Shown: positions 7,944 to 17,204 of the stretch, in pieces
Layout of the letters: the number at the start of each line of letters is the position of its first letter
How positions within the stretch are numbered: position 1 is the stretch's first letter
Origin: Bacteroidia bacterium
GTDB taxonomy: Bacteria; Bacteroidota; Bacteroidia; B-17B0; Aurantibacillaceae
DNA length: 34,769 bases
NCBI GenBank assembly: GCA_025451115.1
Contig: JANWKZ010000057.1
Coordinates: 1-34,769, forward strand
Direction of reading: 5' to 3'
The notes under the pieces: model-generated
What the model was told of the DNA's origin: nothing
Seen by the model: the letters and a program-made list of their open reading frames with translations, nothing else
Database searches by the model: none
Translations under genes and position numbers: made by a program

Positions 7944-10900
7944 TAATTAAGAATAGGCGACAGCCACCTTTCAGCTTCTTCAACAGAAAGTTTTTTGCGT
8001 CGGGCATAATCCTCCACTTGCTCTTTGGTGATCTTTCCAACCCCAAAATAATGTGATTCGGGGTGTGAGAAATACAATCCACTCACGGCTGCTGTTGGAT
8101 ACATGGCCATGCTCTCGGTGAGCTTGATGCCGGTGTTCTTTTCCACATCAAGTAATTTCCAAATGAGAGGTTTTTCTGTATGGTCAGGCTGGGCAGGATA
8201 ACCCGGTGCCGGGCGAATGCCTGCATACTCTTCCTTGATCAATTGCTCATTGCTCAGGTTCTCACTTTTTGCGTAGCCCCAGATCTCGGTACGGACTTTT
8301 TTGTGCATGAGCTCCGCGAAGGCCTCAGCCAAACGGTCGGCCAGCGCTTTCAGCATGATGGAACTATAATCATCATGGTCCTTTTCAAAACGCCTGATAT
8401 GTTCTTCAATTCCTGCCCCGGTAGTTAAGGCAAAAGCTCCGATGAAGTCGCTTGAGCTCAAAGAAAGTGATCCGTTCTTCGGTTTTACGAAATCAGAAAG
8501 CGCTACATTGTATTGTCCGGCCGGTTTTTTGGTCTGCTGGCGAATTGAATGGAACTTTCCAAGAACGTTCTTTACTTCTTTGTCGTAAACCTCAATATCA
8601 TCTTCAGTTGCCAAAGCCGGGTAAATACCAATTACAGCACGCGCCGTAAGCCATTTTTCAGCTATGACCTGCTCCAGCATCTTTTGCGCGTCGGCAAAAA
8701 GCTTTTTTGCCTCCGTGCCACGCTCTTTGTCCTCCAGTATTTTTGGGTAGGAACCCTTCATCTCCCACGAGTGGAAGAAAGGTGTCCAGTCAATGAATTC
8801 AGCGATCTCCGCTATAGAATAATTGTCAAATACCTTATTTCCGATGAACGCGGGTTTCGTTATTTGGGTTTTATTCCAATCAACAGGAAATTTATTTCCG
8901 CGCGCTTCCTGCAGGCTGATGAATTTATTCTGGCCCTGCGCATTCTTGTTCTGTTCGCGCACGCGTTCGTAATCTTTGTTCACTTCGGTCATAAACGCTC
9001 CGCGCAGCTCATTTGAGATAAGACTGCTTGCAACAGGCACAGATTTACTTGCGTCATTCACGTGCACAACGGCATGCGAATAGTGCGGCGCCACTTTAAC
9101 GGCAGTATGCACTTTCGAGGTTGTAGCACCGCCAATAAGCAGTGGGATCTTGAACCCCTGGCGCTCCATTTCCTTGGCCACATGCACCATTTCATCCAGA
9201 GATGGAGTGATGAGTCCGCTTAGGCCGATCACATCTACGTTATGGTGACGCGCCTGCTCCAGGATCTTATCGCAGGAAACCATCACGCCCAGGTCGATGA
9301 TCTCATAATTGTTACAAGCCAATACAACGCCCACGATGTTTTTACCAATATCGTGTACGTCGCCCTTTACGGTAGCCATTAATATTTTGCCGGCATTTCT
9401 TTGTACGCTGCCGCTTTTCTTTTTTTCTTCTTCCATGAAGGGCAGGAGGTAGGCCACCGCTTTTTTCATTACGCGGGCACTTTTTACTACCTGGGGCAGG
9501 AACATTTTTCCGGCACCAAAAAGATCTCCCACTATGTTCATTCCATCCATGAGTGGTCCTTCAATGATGTCCAGTGTTTTCGGATATTTTTGGCGACATT
9601 CCTCAACGTCGGCATCAATATGTTCTACGATCCCTTTTACTAATGCGTGGGCCAGTCGTTTTTCAACGGGTTCTTTCCTCCAGGCTTCATCTTTCTCGGT
9701 TTTTTCGGAGCTTATGCCTTTGAGTTTTTCAGCATGCGTGATCAGGCGCTCGGTAGCGTCATCGCGACGATCCAACAGAACGTCTTCTACTCTTTCAAGC
9801 AGTTCTTTTTCTATTTGATCGTACACCACCAATTGAGATGGATTCACAATGCCCATGTCCATTCCATTCTTAATGGCGTGGAATAAAAAGGCCGAGTGAA
9901 TAGCTTCACGTACGTGGTCATTTCCTCTGAAAGAGAAAGAAACGTTACTTACGCCACCGCTTACTTTGGCGTATGGAAGATTTTCTTTTATCCATTTGGT
10001 AGCATTGAAGAAATCCAAAGCGTTCAGGCGATGTTCTTCCATGCCGGTAGCAACCGGGAAGATGTTAGGGTCGAAAATAATATCCTGCGGAGGAAAACCC
10101 ACTTTGTTTACCAAAACATCATAAGCTCTTTTACAGATATCGATTCGGCGTTGTAGTGTATCCGCCTGGCCTGTTTCGTCAAAAGCCATTACGATCACCG
10201 CAGCGCCGTATTGTTTTACTTTGTTGGCCTGTTCAATGAATTTTTCTTCTCCTTCTTTCAAAGAAATGGAGTTCACGATAGCCTTACCCTGCACGCATTT
10301 CAATCCCGCTTCAATGATCGGCCATTTGGAAGAATCGATCATGATCGGAACACGCGAAATATCAGGCTCCGAAGCGATCAGGTTCAGGAATTTGGTCATG
10401 GCGGCCTCGCCATCCAGCATTCCTTCGTCCATATTCACGTCGATCACCTGTGCGCCTCCTTCCACCTGCTCACGGGCTATCGAAAGGGCTTCATCGTAAT
10501 TGTTTTCTTTGATCAAGCGTAAGAATTTCTTGGATCCGGTAACATTTGTACGCTCACCCACGTTCATGAAATTACTTTCCGGACGCAGGGTTACGGGTTC
10601 TAATCCGCTTAAGTGCATCAAAGTATCCGGTTCCGGTTTTTTACGCGGCGCTGCGGTTTTGGCCAGCTCCGCAATACGCTTGATGTGCGAAGGTGTGGTT
10701 CCGCAACAACCTCCCACAATATTCAGGAAACCTGCTTTTAAAAAATCTTCTATCTGGTGGCCCATGGTATGGGCATCCTCATCATATTCTCCAAACTGGT
10801 TTGGCAGACCGGCGTTTGGATAGGCACTTACGTAAAAGGGCGCTTTTGTAGACAGCTCCTCAAGGTACGGACGCATATCTTTTGCTCCAAGGGCGCAGTT

Positions 10901-11626
10901 CAGTCCAACACTTAATAGGTTAACGTGAGAAACAGATTTCAAAAATGCTTCGGTAGTTTGCCCCGATAAAGTCCTTCCGCTTGCATCAGTAATAGTTCCT
11001 GATACCATCACCGGCATTTTCTTATTGATCTTTTCGCAATGGTTCTGGATGGCGAAAAGCGCTGCCTTCGCATTCAGTGTATCGAAAATAGTTTCTATCA
11101 ATAAAAGATCAGCCCCACCATCGATCAGTCCCCGTACTTGTTCTTCGTAAGCGGTAACCATCTCATCAAAGGTCACAGCACGGAAGCCGGGATCATTTAC
11201 GTTCGGAGATAAAGAGAGAGTTCTGTTGGTTGGACCAATAGCTCCGGCCACATATTTGGGCACAGTGTTACCTGTTTCCTTATTGAATTCAACGATAGCT
11301 TCCTTGGCAACCTTTGCCGATTCAACATTCAGTTCATAAGCCAGTTCCTGCATGTCATAATCGGCCATGGCAATGGTGGTGGCGCTGAAGGTATTGGTTT
11401 CGATGATATCGGCACCTGCTTTCAGATATTCTTTGTGAATGGCTTTGATGACATCCGGACGGGTAATAGACAGCAGGTCGTTGTTGCCCTTCACATCCTT
11501 GTGCCAGTCGGCAAAGCGTTTCCCGCGGTAATCCTTTTCCTCCAGCTTGTATTGCTGGATCATGGTGCCCATCGCGCCATCGATCACCAGTACTCTTTTC
11601 TCTAATTCTTTTTCGATCGTGCTCAT
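7940..11626 (-). CDS. metH: cobalamin-dependent methionine synthase, full-length multidomain
   Basis: [30 protein letters not shown]12 [14 protein letters not shown], activation-domain [13 protein letters not shown] and [12 protein letters not shown]; 1228 aa. Confidence 0.97.
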   Translation of the reverse strand: MSTIEKELEKRVLVIDGAMGTMIQQYKLEEKDYRGKRFADWHKDVKGNNDLLSITRPDVIKAIHKEYLKAGADIIETNTFSATTIAMADYDMQELAYELNVESAKVAKEAIVEFNKETGNTVPKYVAGAIGPTNRTLSLSPNVNDPGFRAVTFDEMVTAYEEQVRGLIDGGADLLLIETIFDTLNAKAALFAIQNHCEKINKKMPVMVSGTITDASGRTLSGQTTEAFLKSVSHVNLLSVGLNCALGAKDMRPYLEELSTKAPFYVSAYPNAGLPNQFGEYDEDAHTMGHQIEDFLKAGFLNIVGGCCGTTPSHIKRIAELAKTAAPRKKPEPDTLMHLSGLEPVTLRPESNFMNVGERTNVTGSKKFLRLIKENNYDEALSIAREQVEGGAQVIDVNMDEGMLDGEAAMTKFLNLIASEPDISRVPIMIDSSKWPIIEAGLKCVQGKAIVNSISLKEGEEKFIEQANKVKQYGAAVIVMAFDETGQADTLQRRIDICKRAYDVLVNKVGFPPQDIIFDPNIFPVATGMEEHRLNALDFFNATKWIKENLPYAKVSGGVSNVSFSFRGNDHVREAIHSAFLFHAIKNGMDMGIVNPSQLVVYDQIEKELLERVEDVLLDRRDDATERLITHAEKLKGISSEKTEKDEAWRKEPVEKRLAHALVKGIVEHIDADVEECRQKYPKTLDIIEGPLMDGMNIVGDLFGAGKMFLPQVVKSARVMKKAVAYLLPFMEEEKKKSGSVQRNAGKILMATVKGDVHDIGKNIVGVVLACNNYEIIDLGVMVSCDKILEQARHHNVDVIGLSGLITPSLDEMVHVAKEMERQGFKIPLLIGGATTSKVHTAVKVAPHYSHAVVHVNDASKSVPVASSLISNELRGAFMTEVNKDYERVREQNKNAQGQNKFISLQEARGNKFPVDWNKTQITKPAFIGNKVFDNYSIAEIAEFIDWTPFFHSWEMKGSYPKILEDKERGTEAKKLFADAQKMLEQVIAEKWLTARAVIGIYPALATEDDIEVYDKEVKNVLGKFHSIRQQTKKPAGQYNVALSDFVKPKNGSLSLSSSDFIGAFALTTGAGIEEHIRRFEKDHDDYSSIMLKALADRLAEAFAELMHKKVRTEIWGYAKSENLSNEQLIKEEYAGIRPAPGYPAQPDHTEKPLIWKLLDVEKNTGIKLTESMAMYPTAAVSGLYFSHPESHYFGVGKITKEQVEDYARRKKLSVEEAERWLSPILNY

Positions 11627-11629
11627 AAA

Positions 11630-12412
11630 CTAATTCAGTATTCCGTAATAGATTTTGGTATCATAATCCAGCCGAACTCTTCCGTTCTCCTGGTAACGCA
11701 TGAAGATCTTCTTCAGCGTGTAGATCATAAATTCGTAATCTGCGTGTCCCTCACCGGGCATGTAGGAAGAAGAAAGTACCCTGCCTTTCAATCCTGCAAA
11801 ATCCACGTCCTGGTAATTGTAGAAACTTTTTTCGTGGAATTCTCCGCCAAAGAACGGGGCAAATACACTTTTATCCTGCACGTTCTTATGATTCACAACC
11901 TTGTAATCGGTGCCAAACATCTGCAGGAAATCCTCATACACTTTTAGGAAATCGGTGGTATCGGTGCGACGGTCGTTCCACATCAGAACCACATTCCCGT
12001 TTGTTTTTAGTATGCGTTTGAATTCTTTTTTACTTTTCTCTTTGTCGAACCAATGAAAAGCCTGTCCGGCTAAAACCAGGTCGACCGAATGGTTCGATAA
12101 CTCCGTATGCTCCGCGATGCCTTCAATGCTTTTGAAATTCTGATAAGCTTCAAGAAATTTCTCAGCGGCTTCCCGCATTTCCCGGTTTGGTTCAATGCCT
12201 TTTACTTCATAGCCACGTTTCAGTAAAGGTTCTGCCGAAATTCCGGTCCCCGAGCCAATATCCGTGATTACAGCTCCTTTTGCGATCAAACCTTCGGTTT
12301 CCAGAAAGTCGAACACCTCCGCAGGGTAATGCGGACGGTACTTCACGTAGTTTTCTACTCGGTCGGAGAATCTATGTAGCGTGTCCTTGCTCACTGTTCT
12401 ATGTTTTGTCAC
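11630..12412 (-). CDS. class I SAM-dependent methyltransferase
   Basis: DIGSGTGISAEPLLKRG (motif I), GIAEHTELSNHSVDLVLAGQAFHWFD. The called GTG at 12412 lies inside a repeat element; GTG at 12394 (MSKDTLHRFSDRV) is an alternative start. Confidence 0.82.
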   Translation of the reverse strand: MTKHRTVSKDTLHRFSDRVENYVKYRPHYPAEVFDFLETEGLIAKGAVITDIGSGTGISAEPLLKRGYEVKGIEPNREMREAAEKFLEAYQNFKSIEGIAEHTELSNHSVDLVLAGQAFHWFDKEKSKKEFKRILKTNGNVVLMWNDRRTDTTDFLKVYEDFLQMFGTDYKVVNHKNVQDKSVFAPFFGGEFHEKSFYNYQDVDFAGLKGRVLSSSYMPGEGHADYEFMIYTLKKIFMRYQENGRVRLDYDTKIYYGILN

Positions 12413-12483
12413 ACTGAGCGTAGTCGAAGTGCTTGTACAAACTACCAGGGTAGTACACGTGTCTCGACTTCGCTCGACATGAC
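12408..12483. repeat. REP/MITE-like imperfect inverted repeat with a short nested hairpin
   Basis: Left arm GTCACACTGAGCGTAGTCGAAGTG, right arm TCTCGACTTCGCTCGACATGAC (reverse complement GTCATGTCGAGCGAAGTCGAGA); internal ACTAC-CAGG-GTAGT hairpin. Confidence 0.75.
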
Positions 12484-12651
12484 GGCGATTGTCATAAAAT
12501 AAAAAATCCCTTCAAGCTTTAGCCGGAAGAGATCAGGTGTTTTTGCATCTATATCATCCGACTTATCTTGTCCGCTTTAACGGAACGAATTCCCACCTTC
12601 TTATAAAAGTTAGAAGTTATAAGTTAAAAATTATAAGGCTGTTACCTTCTG

Positions 12652-12676
12652 ACTTTTGACTTGCGACTTTTGACTT
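12652..12676. repeat. short direct repeat ACTTTTGACTT x2
   Basis: ACTTTTGACTT at 12652-12662 and 12666-12676, in an A/T-rich intergenic tract. Confidence 0.6.
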
Positions 12677-12816
12677 CTACCAGGGTTGGTAAGGCTTCAT
12701 TGGGCGTATCCCTCGGCCTTTCTTGATAAGTAGCTTGAAAGAACTGACGTAAAATTACGAATTATTGGTCAATCTGCAAAATGAGGTTTTCTTACCCCGA
12801 ATGGACATTTAGACCA

Positions 12817-12877
12817 AGTATAAGGAGTAAGTATAAGTAAGGGCGCATCAAGGCCACCTCTCCTTACTCCTTATACT
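12817..12877. repeat. perfect 15-bp inverted repeat, 31-nt spacer
   Basis: AGTATAAGGAGTAAG (12817-12831) and CTTACTCCTTATACT (12863-12877), 20 nt past the stop of the minus-strand LigT-like gene. Confidence 0.8.
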
Positions 12878-12896
12878 GTCTCCTTATACCGGCTGT

Positions 12897-13445
12897 TTAG
12901 GAACGGGTGAACTCAAAGGTTCGATAAACCTCCCATTTCCCGGGCGTGTGTTTCAGTAGCTGGAAATCGTGGGCGATGAAGGAACCCTGGTATTTTTGGG
13001 TCTTAAAATGTTCCCAGGCTTGACGGAATTTGGGTTTTGAGAGGTCGCGAAAAGCGATGGTGGCATGGGGGTGGAAACCGCGCATGTTCTCCGCTTCGTT
13101 AAAAAGATGGAGATTTTGTTTTACATGTTGCACGAGTTCTTTTTGTAAACGATCAAGCGTTTCATTTTTAACTACATCTACATACACAACTCTTGGTTCA
13201 AAACAGTTGAAGTCTTTTAGCTCAACACGTATCTCTTCCGGAAATTTAAAGTCAGCCAGTGTTTTTATTAAAATCTCTTCTTTAGAATCTTTCCATTCAA
13301 AAGGCATGTGTAAGGTAATATGAGCGGGCGAGCGGAGTGCAGCCTTGCTTTCGAAATGTTCCCTTACATATTCTTTTAACGCCATCACCTGGTTCTGGTA
13401 AGGCTCGGGTAATACGATGGCCAAAAAAAATTTGCTTACGCTCAT
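12897..13445 (-). CDS. 2'-5' RNA ligase / LigT-like 2H phosphoesterase
   Basis: Paired HxT-type motifs AHITLHMPF and HPHATIAF; 182 aa. Confidence 0.85.
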   Translation of the reverse strand: MSVSKFFLAIVLPEPYQNQVMALKEYVREHFESKAALRSPAHITLHMPFEWKDSKEEILIKTLADFKFPEEIRVELKDFNCFEPRVVYVDVVKNETLDRLQKELVQHVKQNLHLFNEAENMRGFHPHATIAFRDLSKPKFRQAWEHFKTQKYQGSFIAHDFQLLKHTPGKWEVYRTFEFTRS

Positions 13446-13491
13446 GCAGGGTTAAAGATAATTGCGTAACTTTAAATAAAAAATAAAATCT

Positions 13492-14010
13492 ATGTTATCG
13501 AAAAAAGTAACCGAGGCACTTAACAAGCAAATTGAACTGGAAGCAGCCTCTTCCCAATATTATTTAGCCATGGCCTCCTGGGCCGAAACACAAGGTTTAA
13601 AAGGCGTATCTGCTTTTCTTTATAAGCATGCCGACGAAGAGCGTATGCACATGCTCAAGCTCATCAGGTTTGTGAACGAGCGCGGAGCGCACGGATTGGT
13701 TCCGGCCCTTAAACAGCCCCCTGCGAACTTTAAATCGGTATCTAAAATATTTGACGAAGTGCTGCACCACGAAGTAAAAGTGACCGAAGAGATCAACAAA
13801 CTGGTTGATATTACACTGAAAGAAAAGGACTATACCACGCATAATTTCCTGCAGTGGTACGTTAGCGAACAAATAGAAGAAGAGGCTTTGGCGCGTGAGT
13901 TGGTTGACAAACTGAAAATGGTTGGCGACGACAAAGGCGGACTTTATTTCTTCGACCGCGACCTGCAAGGTATTGCCGGCGCAGCGGGTGGGGGAAAGGC
14001 TGAAGCTTAA
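13492..14010 (+). CDS. ftnA: ferritin (non-heme)
   Basis: NKQIELEAASSQYYLAMASWAE, HADEERMHMLKL, FLQWYVSEQIEEE are ferritin ferroxidase motifs. Confidence 0.94.
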   Translation: MLSKKVTEALNKQIELEAASSQYYLAMASWAETQGLKGVSAFLYKHADEERMHMLKLIRFVNERGAHGLVPALKQPPANFKSVSKIFDEVLHHEVKVTEEINKLVDITLKEKDYTTHNFLQWYVSEQIEEEALARELVDKLKMVGDDKGGLYFFDRDLQGIAGAAGGGKAEA

Positions 14011-16655
14011 AAATCCCCGTCGTCTTCGTCTTCCGGCTTTTTCTTATCGTCTTTCTTGGGCTGATTGAAGTCTATTTTGAATTTCTGATCTGACTTTTTA
14101 TCGTCATTCTTCTTGTTGAGGGTGCTGTCTTTTTTGAACCAACCGAACTCGTCGTTTAAGATCTTCTTAAGGTTTGTTTTTTCTTCCTTGATATCTTCCC
14201 TGATCTTTTGTTTCATGGCCTTGCGGTCGTAGCTTATGATGGGTTTATCCAGTGTGCCGGTCATTTTTAAGAACACGCAGCGTTTGTTATCCGGGTCGTT
14301 CTCGCTTTCCATGAGTTCTTCGTCCAGCTGTTTGTTCTTGCCCGGCCTTTTGGCCAGCCAATCGCTCAGGCGCAGTTTTACGTGGTAATCGATGGCGTAA
14401 TCAAAAGTTTGCCAACCTGATATTTCGAGGTCGAGAGCCGAATTTTTAACTGATGTTTTTGAGATATATACCTTCTCGTCTTCTATTTCCACATGTGTTT
14501 GCAGGGTAGAGAACTTCACGTGTTTTAATTCTTTCAGGTCGACATACTCGGCAAGCACTTCCAGGATCTTGTAGTCTACGAGCTCTCCATTGTTTATGGT
14601 GAGATCTGTGCTGGCCTTGATGCTTTTTAGGTCGCAATTAAGGTTATTGTCCCAACTGGCGCTAAAGTCAACCTGTGTAGTAGCTTTGCCGTTCAGGTTC
14701 TGCGCTTCGATGGCACTTTGACCAAAATTATTTAGCTGGGTAAACATCTGGCGCATGTTCACATCTACAAGATTCGTGCTTCCTTTAATGTCGAGGCGGT
14801 CACTTTTGCTTACATCGGCCACGCCGGTTAAAGTAATGTCTCCGTTAAAGGCTTCGAAGGAAAGGTTCTTGGTCATCAGTTTTTGGTTGCGTATCTCCAA
14901 AGAACCCTGCAGGTCTTTTGCCTTGAACGTGCGGAATACCACATCTTTCACATCGAGTTTTAAACTGGCCGTGATATTGTCCTGCAGGTTGAAAGCGTTC
15001 TCTCCTTTGGCAACGGGCTCTTTGGTTTTAGAACCGGCGGGCTCAGGTAAAACAAAATCGTCTACATCAATGAATGGCGACTTCACATCGAGATCGACCA
15101 CAAGTGGCTGATCGGGTTTCAAAATGTAGTTCAAAAAATTAGTGGCTTTCCCGCTCACTTCTAAAGATGATTTTCCATGGATCACAACCAGGTTCTTTGT
15201 TTCCAGGTTTTCGTTCTCTACAATTACCTGTCCGCCGGGAACCTGCAAGGTGTGTTCGTTCTTAAAGACCAGCTCCACTTCTTTCAGATCGATCTTTCCT
15301 TTCATAGAGCTCGTACCAATTTGTTTTGCACGCGCGTCGTTCAAATTAATATTTCCTTCAACGTTGAAATCAACCAATCCCTTGGCCGACTTCAAAGTGT
15401 CTAAAGGAACGAGTGCGAAGAAATCAGTAAGATTATAGTTTCCTTGAGCATTGAACTTGAGATAGGGACTAGCAAAATTGCTCAGCGTAAACTCACCCGC
15501 TACAAAGTTCAGCCCCTGGTGCGCTTTAATGTCTTTCAGTTCCAGTTTTTCGGGACTGAATTTTTCCTTTACAAACGTTCCTGTAAAACTAACATCGGTC
15601 AACGTAGTCTTGGTGGGGACATACGTCAGGGCAGCTTTTGTAGTCCCGAATTTGGAATTTATATCGAGTGAATTGTAGTCGCCGAGGTTTCCTTTTAAGC
15701 TCAGGTCGCTGTAGAAAATGCCTTCGCTTTCGTAATCCTTTATTTTATCGTGTTGCTCTTCGGGTAACCAGGATAAGATCGACTGGATATCGATGTTCTT
15801 TCCTTTGAAATTGATCTCGGCCGGGGTTTCGGTTTCCTTAGTGCTCACCCAGCCATCGGCGGTAAAGAATAATTTGTTGAGCCCGATCTCCGCCCGTGTG
15901 ATCGTGTAGGTAATGTCCTTTACCTGTGCGGCAATTTCAGCAACCAGTTTTTTATTCTTGATAAGAGTGCGCTTATTTGTCTTGATGTATTGCAGAAAGC
16001 CATCGGCTTGTACTTCCAGCAAATATTCTTTGTCTGTAAAATTCCCGGAGAAGGTCACTTCCTTAAAGGTCCCGGCAGTTTTGATCTTGCTCTGGCTGTT
16101 CTTGTAGGAAAGGTTGAAATCATCAAAATGAACGCGGCTCAGTTTGAACGAGGTGCTCTTTTCGTTCTTTGCCAGGCTGTCGGTGGTCTCTTCCCAGATA
16201 TCGTAATTGTTAAAGCCGTTCTTATCGGTCTGTAAACTGATCCTGGATTCACGCACCTCTATCTCCTGGATCTCGTATTTTTTGTTCCAGAGGTCCCTGG
16301 CGTTAAAAAGGAGGTAAATAGACCGGGCATGGAGCAGGGTGTCGTTCTTTTGCTCCTCCAGGGCACCCATAACCGTAACGTCTTTGAACACCAAACCGGC
16401 CTTAGGGAAGGTGCTGATAATGGTGAGGTCGATGTTTTCGGGGTCAATATATACCTTCGCCTTGAGGTGGGTATTGATCTCGGTAATTATGGCGTTCTTT
16501 ATTTCTTTTTCATAGACGAATACAAGAATGATGGGGATGAGCACTAAAAGAAGGGCTACCCCTAGTATCCAGAAAAGGGCTTTTAAAAGCCTTCTGAGCC
16601 ACGATTTTCGGGGTTTTTGGGGTATTTCGGCGGGTATCTGCCCTTGGGGGTCCAT
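14007..16655 (-). CDS. AsmA family inner-membrane protein
   Basis: N-terminal transmembrane helix, long beta-repeat body, AsmA-like C-terminal region (MSGTLDKP-like KMTGTLDKPIISYD), acidic/lysine-rich tail; 882 aa. Confidence 0.82.
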   Translation of the reverse strand: MDPQGQIPAEIPQKPRKSWLRRLLKALFWILGVALLLVLIPIILVFVYEKEIKNAIITEINTHLKAKVYIDPENIDLTIISTFPKAGLVFKDVTVMGALEEQKNDTLLHARSIYLLFNARDLWNKKYEIQEIEVRESRISLQTDKNGFNNYDIWEETTDSLAKNEKSTSFKLSRVHFDDFNLSYKNSQSKIKTAGTFKEVTFSGNFTDKEYLLEVQADGFLQYIKTNKRTLIKNKKLVAEIAAQVKDITYTITRAEIGLNKLFFTADGWVSTKETETPAEINFKGKNIDIQSILSWLPEEQHDKIKDYESEGIFYSDLSLKGNLGDYNSLDINSKFGTTKAALTYVPTKTTLTDVSFTGTFVKEKFSPEKLELKDIKAHQGLNFVAGEFTLSNFASPYLKFNAQGNYNLTDFFALVPLDTLKSAKGLVDFNVEGNINLNDARAKQIGTSSMKGKIDLKEVELVFKNEHTLQVPGGQVIVENENLETKNLVVIHGKSSLEVSGKATNFLNYILKPDQPLVVDLDVKSPFIDVDDFVLPEPAGSKTKEPVAKGENAFNLQDNITASLKLDVKDVVFRTFKAKDLQGSLEIRNQKLMTKNLSFEAFNGDITLTGVADVSKSDRLDIKGSTNLVDVNMRQMFTQLNNFGQSAIEAQNLNGKATTQVDFSASWDNNLNCDLKSIKASTDLTINNGELVDYKILEVLAEYVDLKELKHVKFSTLQTHVEIEDEKVYISKTSVKNSALDLEISGWQTFDYAIDYHVKLRLSDWLAKRPGKNKQLDEELMESENDPDNKRCVFLKMTGTLDKPIISYDRKAMKQKIREDIKEEKTNLKKILNDEFGWFKKDSTLNKKNDDKKSDQKFKIDFNQPKKDDKKKPEDEDDGDF

Positions 16656-16745
16656 TAGCTGTAAAATTCGGCTTTAAAGCCCTATAAATACCTAGTAACG
16701 TGGGTATTTAGCTAACAGTATGATTTTAATATTTTTTAGTTTTTT

Positions 16746-16776
16746 TTTGGTCAAGTTGTAAAAACCCATAATTTTG
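16746..16776 (+). promoter_or_regulatory. Bacteroidota-type promoter (TTTG-N19-TAATTTTG)
   Basis: TTTG 16746-16749, exactly 19 nt, TAATTTTG 16769-16776; 27 nt upstream of the lipoprotein ATG. Confidence 0.82.
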
Positions 16777-16803
16777 CCCCCAAATTAAAAACTAAAAACA
16801 ACC

Positions 16804-17073
16804 ATGAAAAAAGTTCTATCATTTATCGCTGTAGCTACTTTAGTAGTTGCTTGCGGTCCTAGCAAAGCTGAGTTAGAGAAAAAAGCTAAAGATGCTGCTG
16901 ATTCTGCACGCGCTGCTTTTGTTGCTGATTCAACCATGCAGGCTGCAAAACAAGATTCTATCAACAACGCTGCAAAAGCTGCTGAAGAAGCTGCTGCTGT
17001 ACGTGCGAAAGTTGTTGCTGATTCTTTGCACCAGGATTCTATCACAAGGAAACTGATCAAAGTAAAAAAGTAA
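16804..17073 (+). CDS. small Ala-rich, probably coiled-coil lipoprotein (89 aa)
   Basis: MKKVLSFIAVATLVVACG lipobox; repeated ADS/QDS units and AAKAAEEAAAVRAK helix; strong promoter and own terminator. Confidence 0.8.
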   Translation: MKKVLSFIAVATLVVACGPSKAELEKKAKDAADSARAAFVADSTMQAAKQDSINNAAKAAEEAAAVRAKVVADSLHQDSITRKLIKVKK

Positions 17074-17094
17074 TCTAACGATCTTTTATAAAAG

Positions 17095-17124
17095 AGCCTC
17101 TCCCAACCGGAGGGGCTTTTTTAT
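17095..17124 (+). terminator. rho-independent terminator of the small lipoprotein gene
   Basis: AGCCTCTCC-caacc-GGAGGGGCT stem (one G-T pair) followed by TTTTTTATT. Confidence 0.88.
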
Positions 17125-17204
17125 TGCTTTTACCACTTTCCGCCCGGTTTCCGCCACTTACCAAATTTTCGACTTTGAGGGGCATTTTTCCGTAAATTGG
17201 CTGT

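Noticed and set aside
8180-10823. Many long plus-strand ORFs antisense to metH (up to 155 aa) and similar shadow ORFs antisense to the AsmA gene and degT
   Set aside because: They lie opposite confidently identified coding sequence, have no recognisable motifs and low-complexity Phe/Ser-rich composition typical of antisense frames.
12601-12690. Possible CRISPR-like or tandem array
   Set aside because: Only two 11-bp direct copies with a 3-nt gap; no regular spacers and no cas genes.
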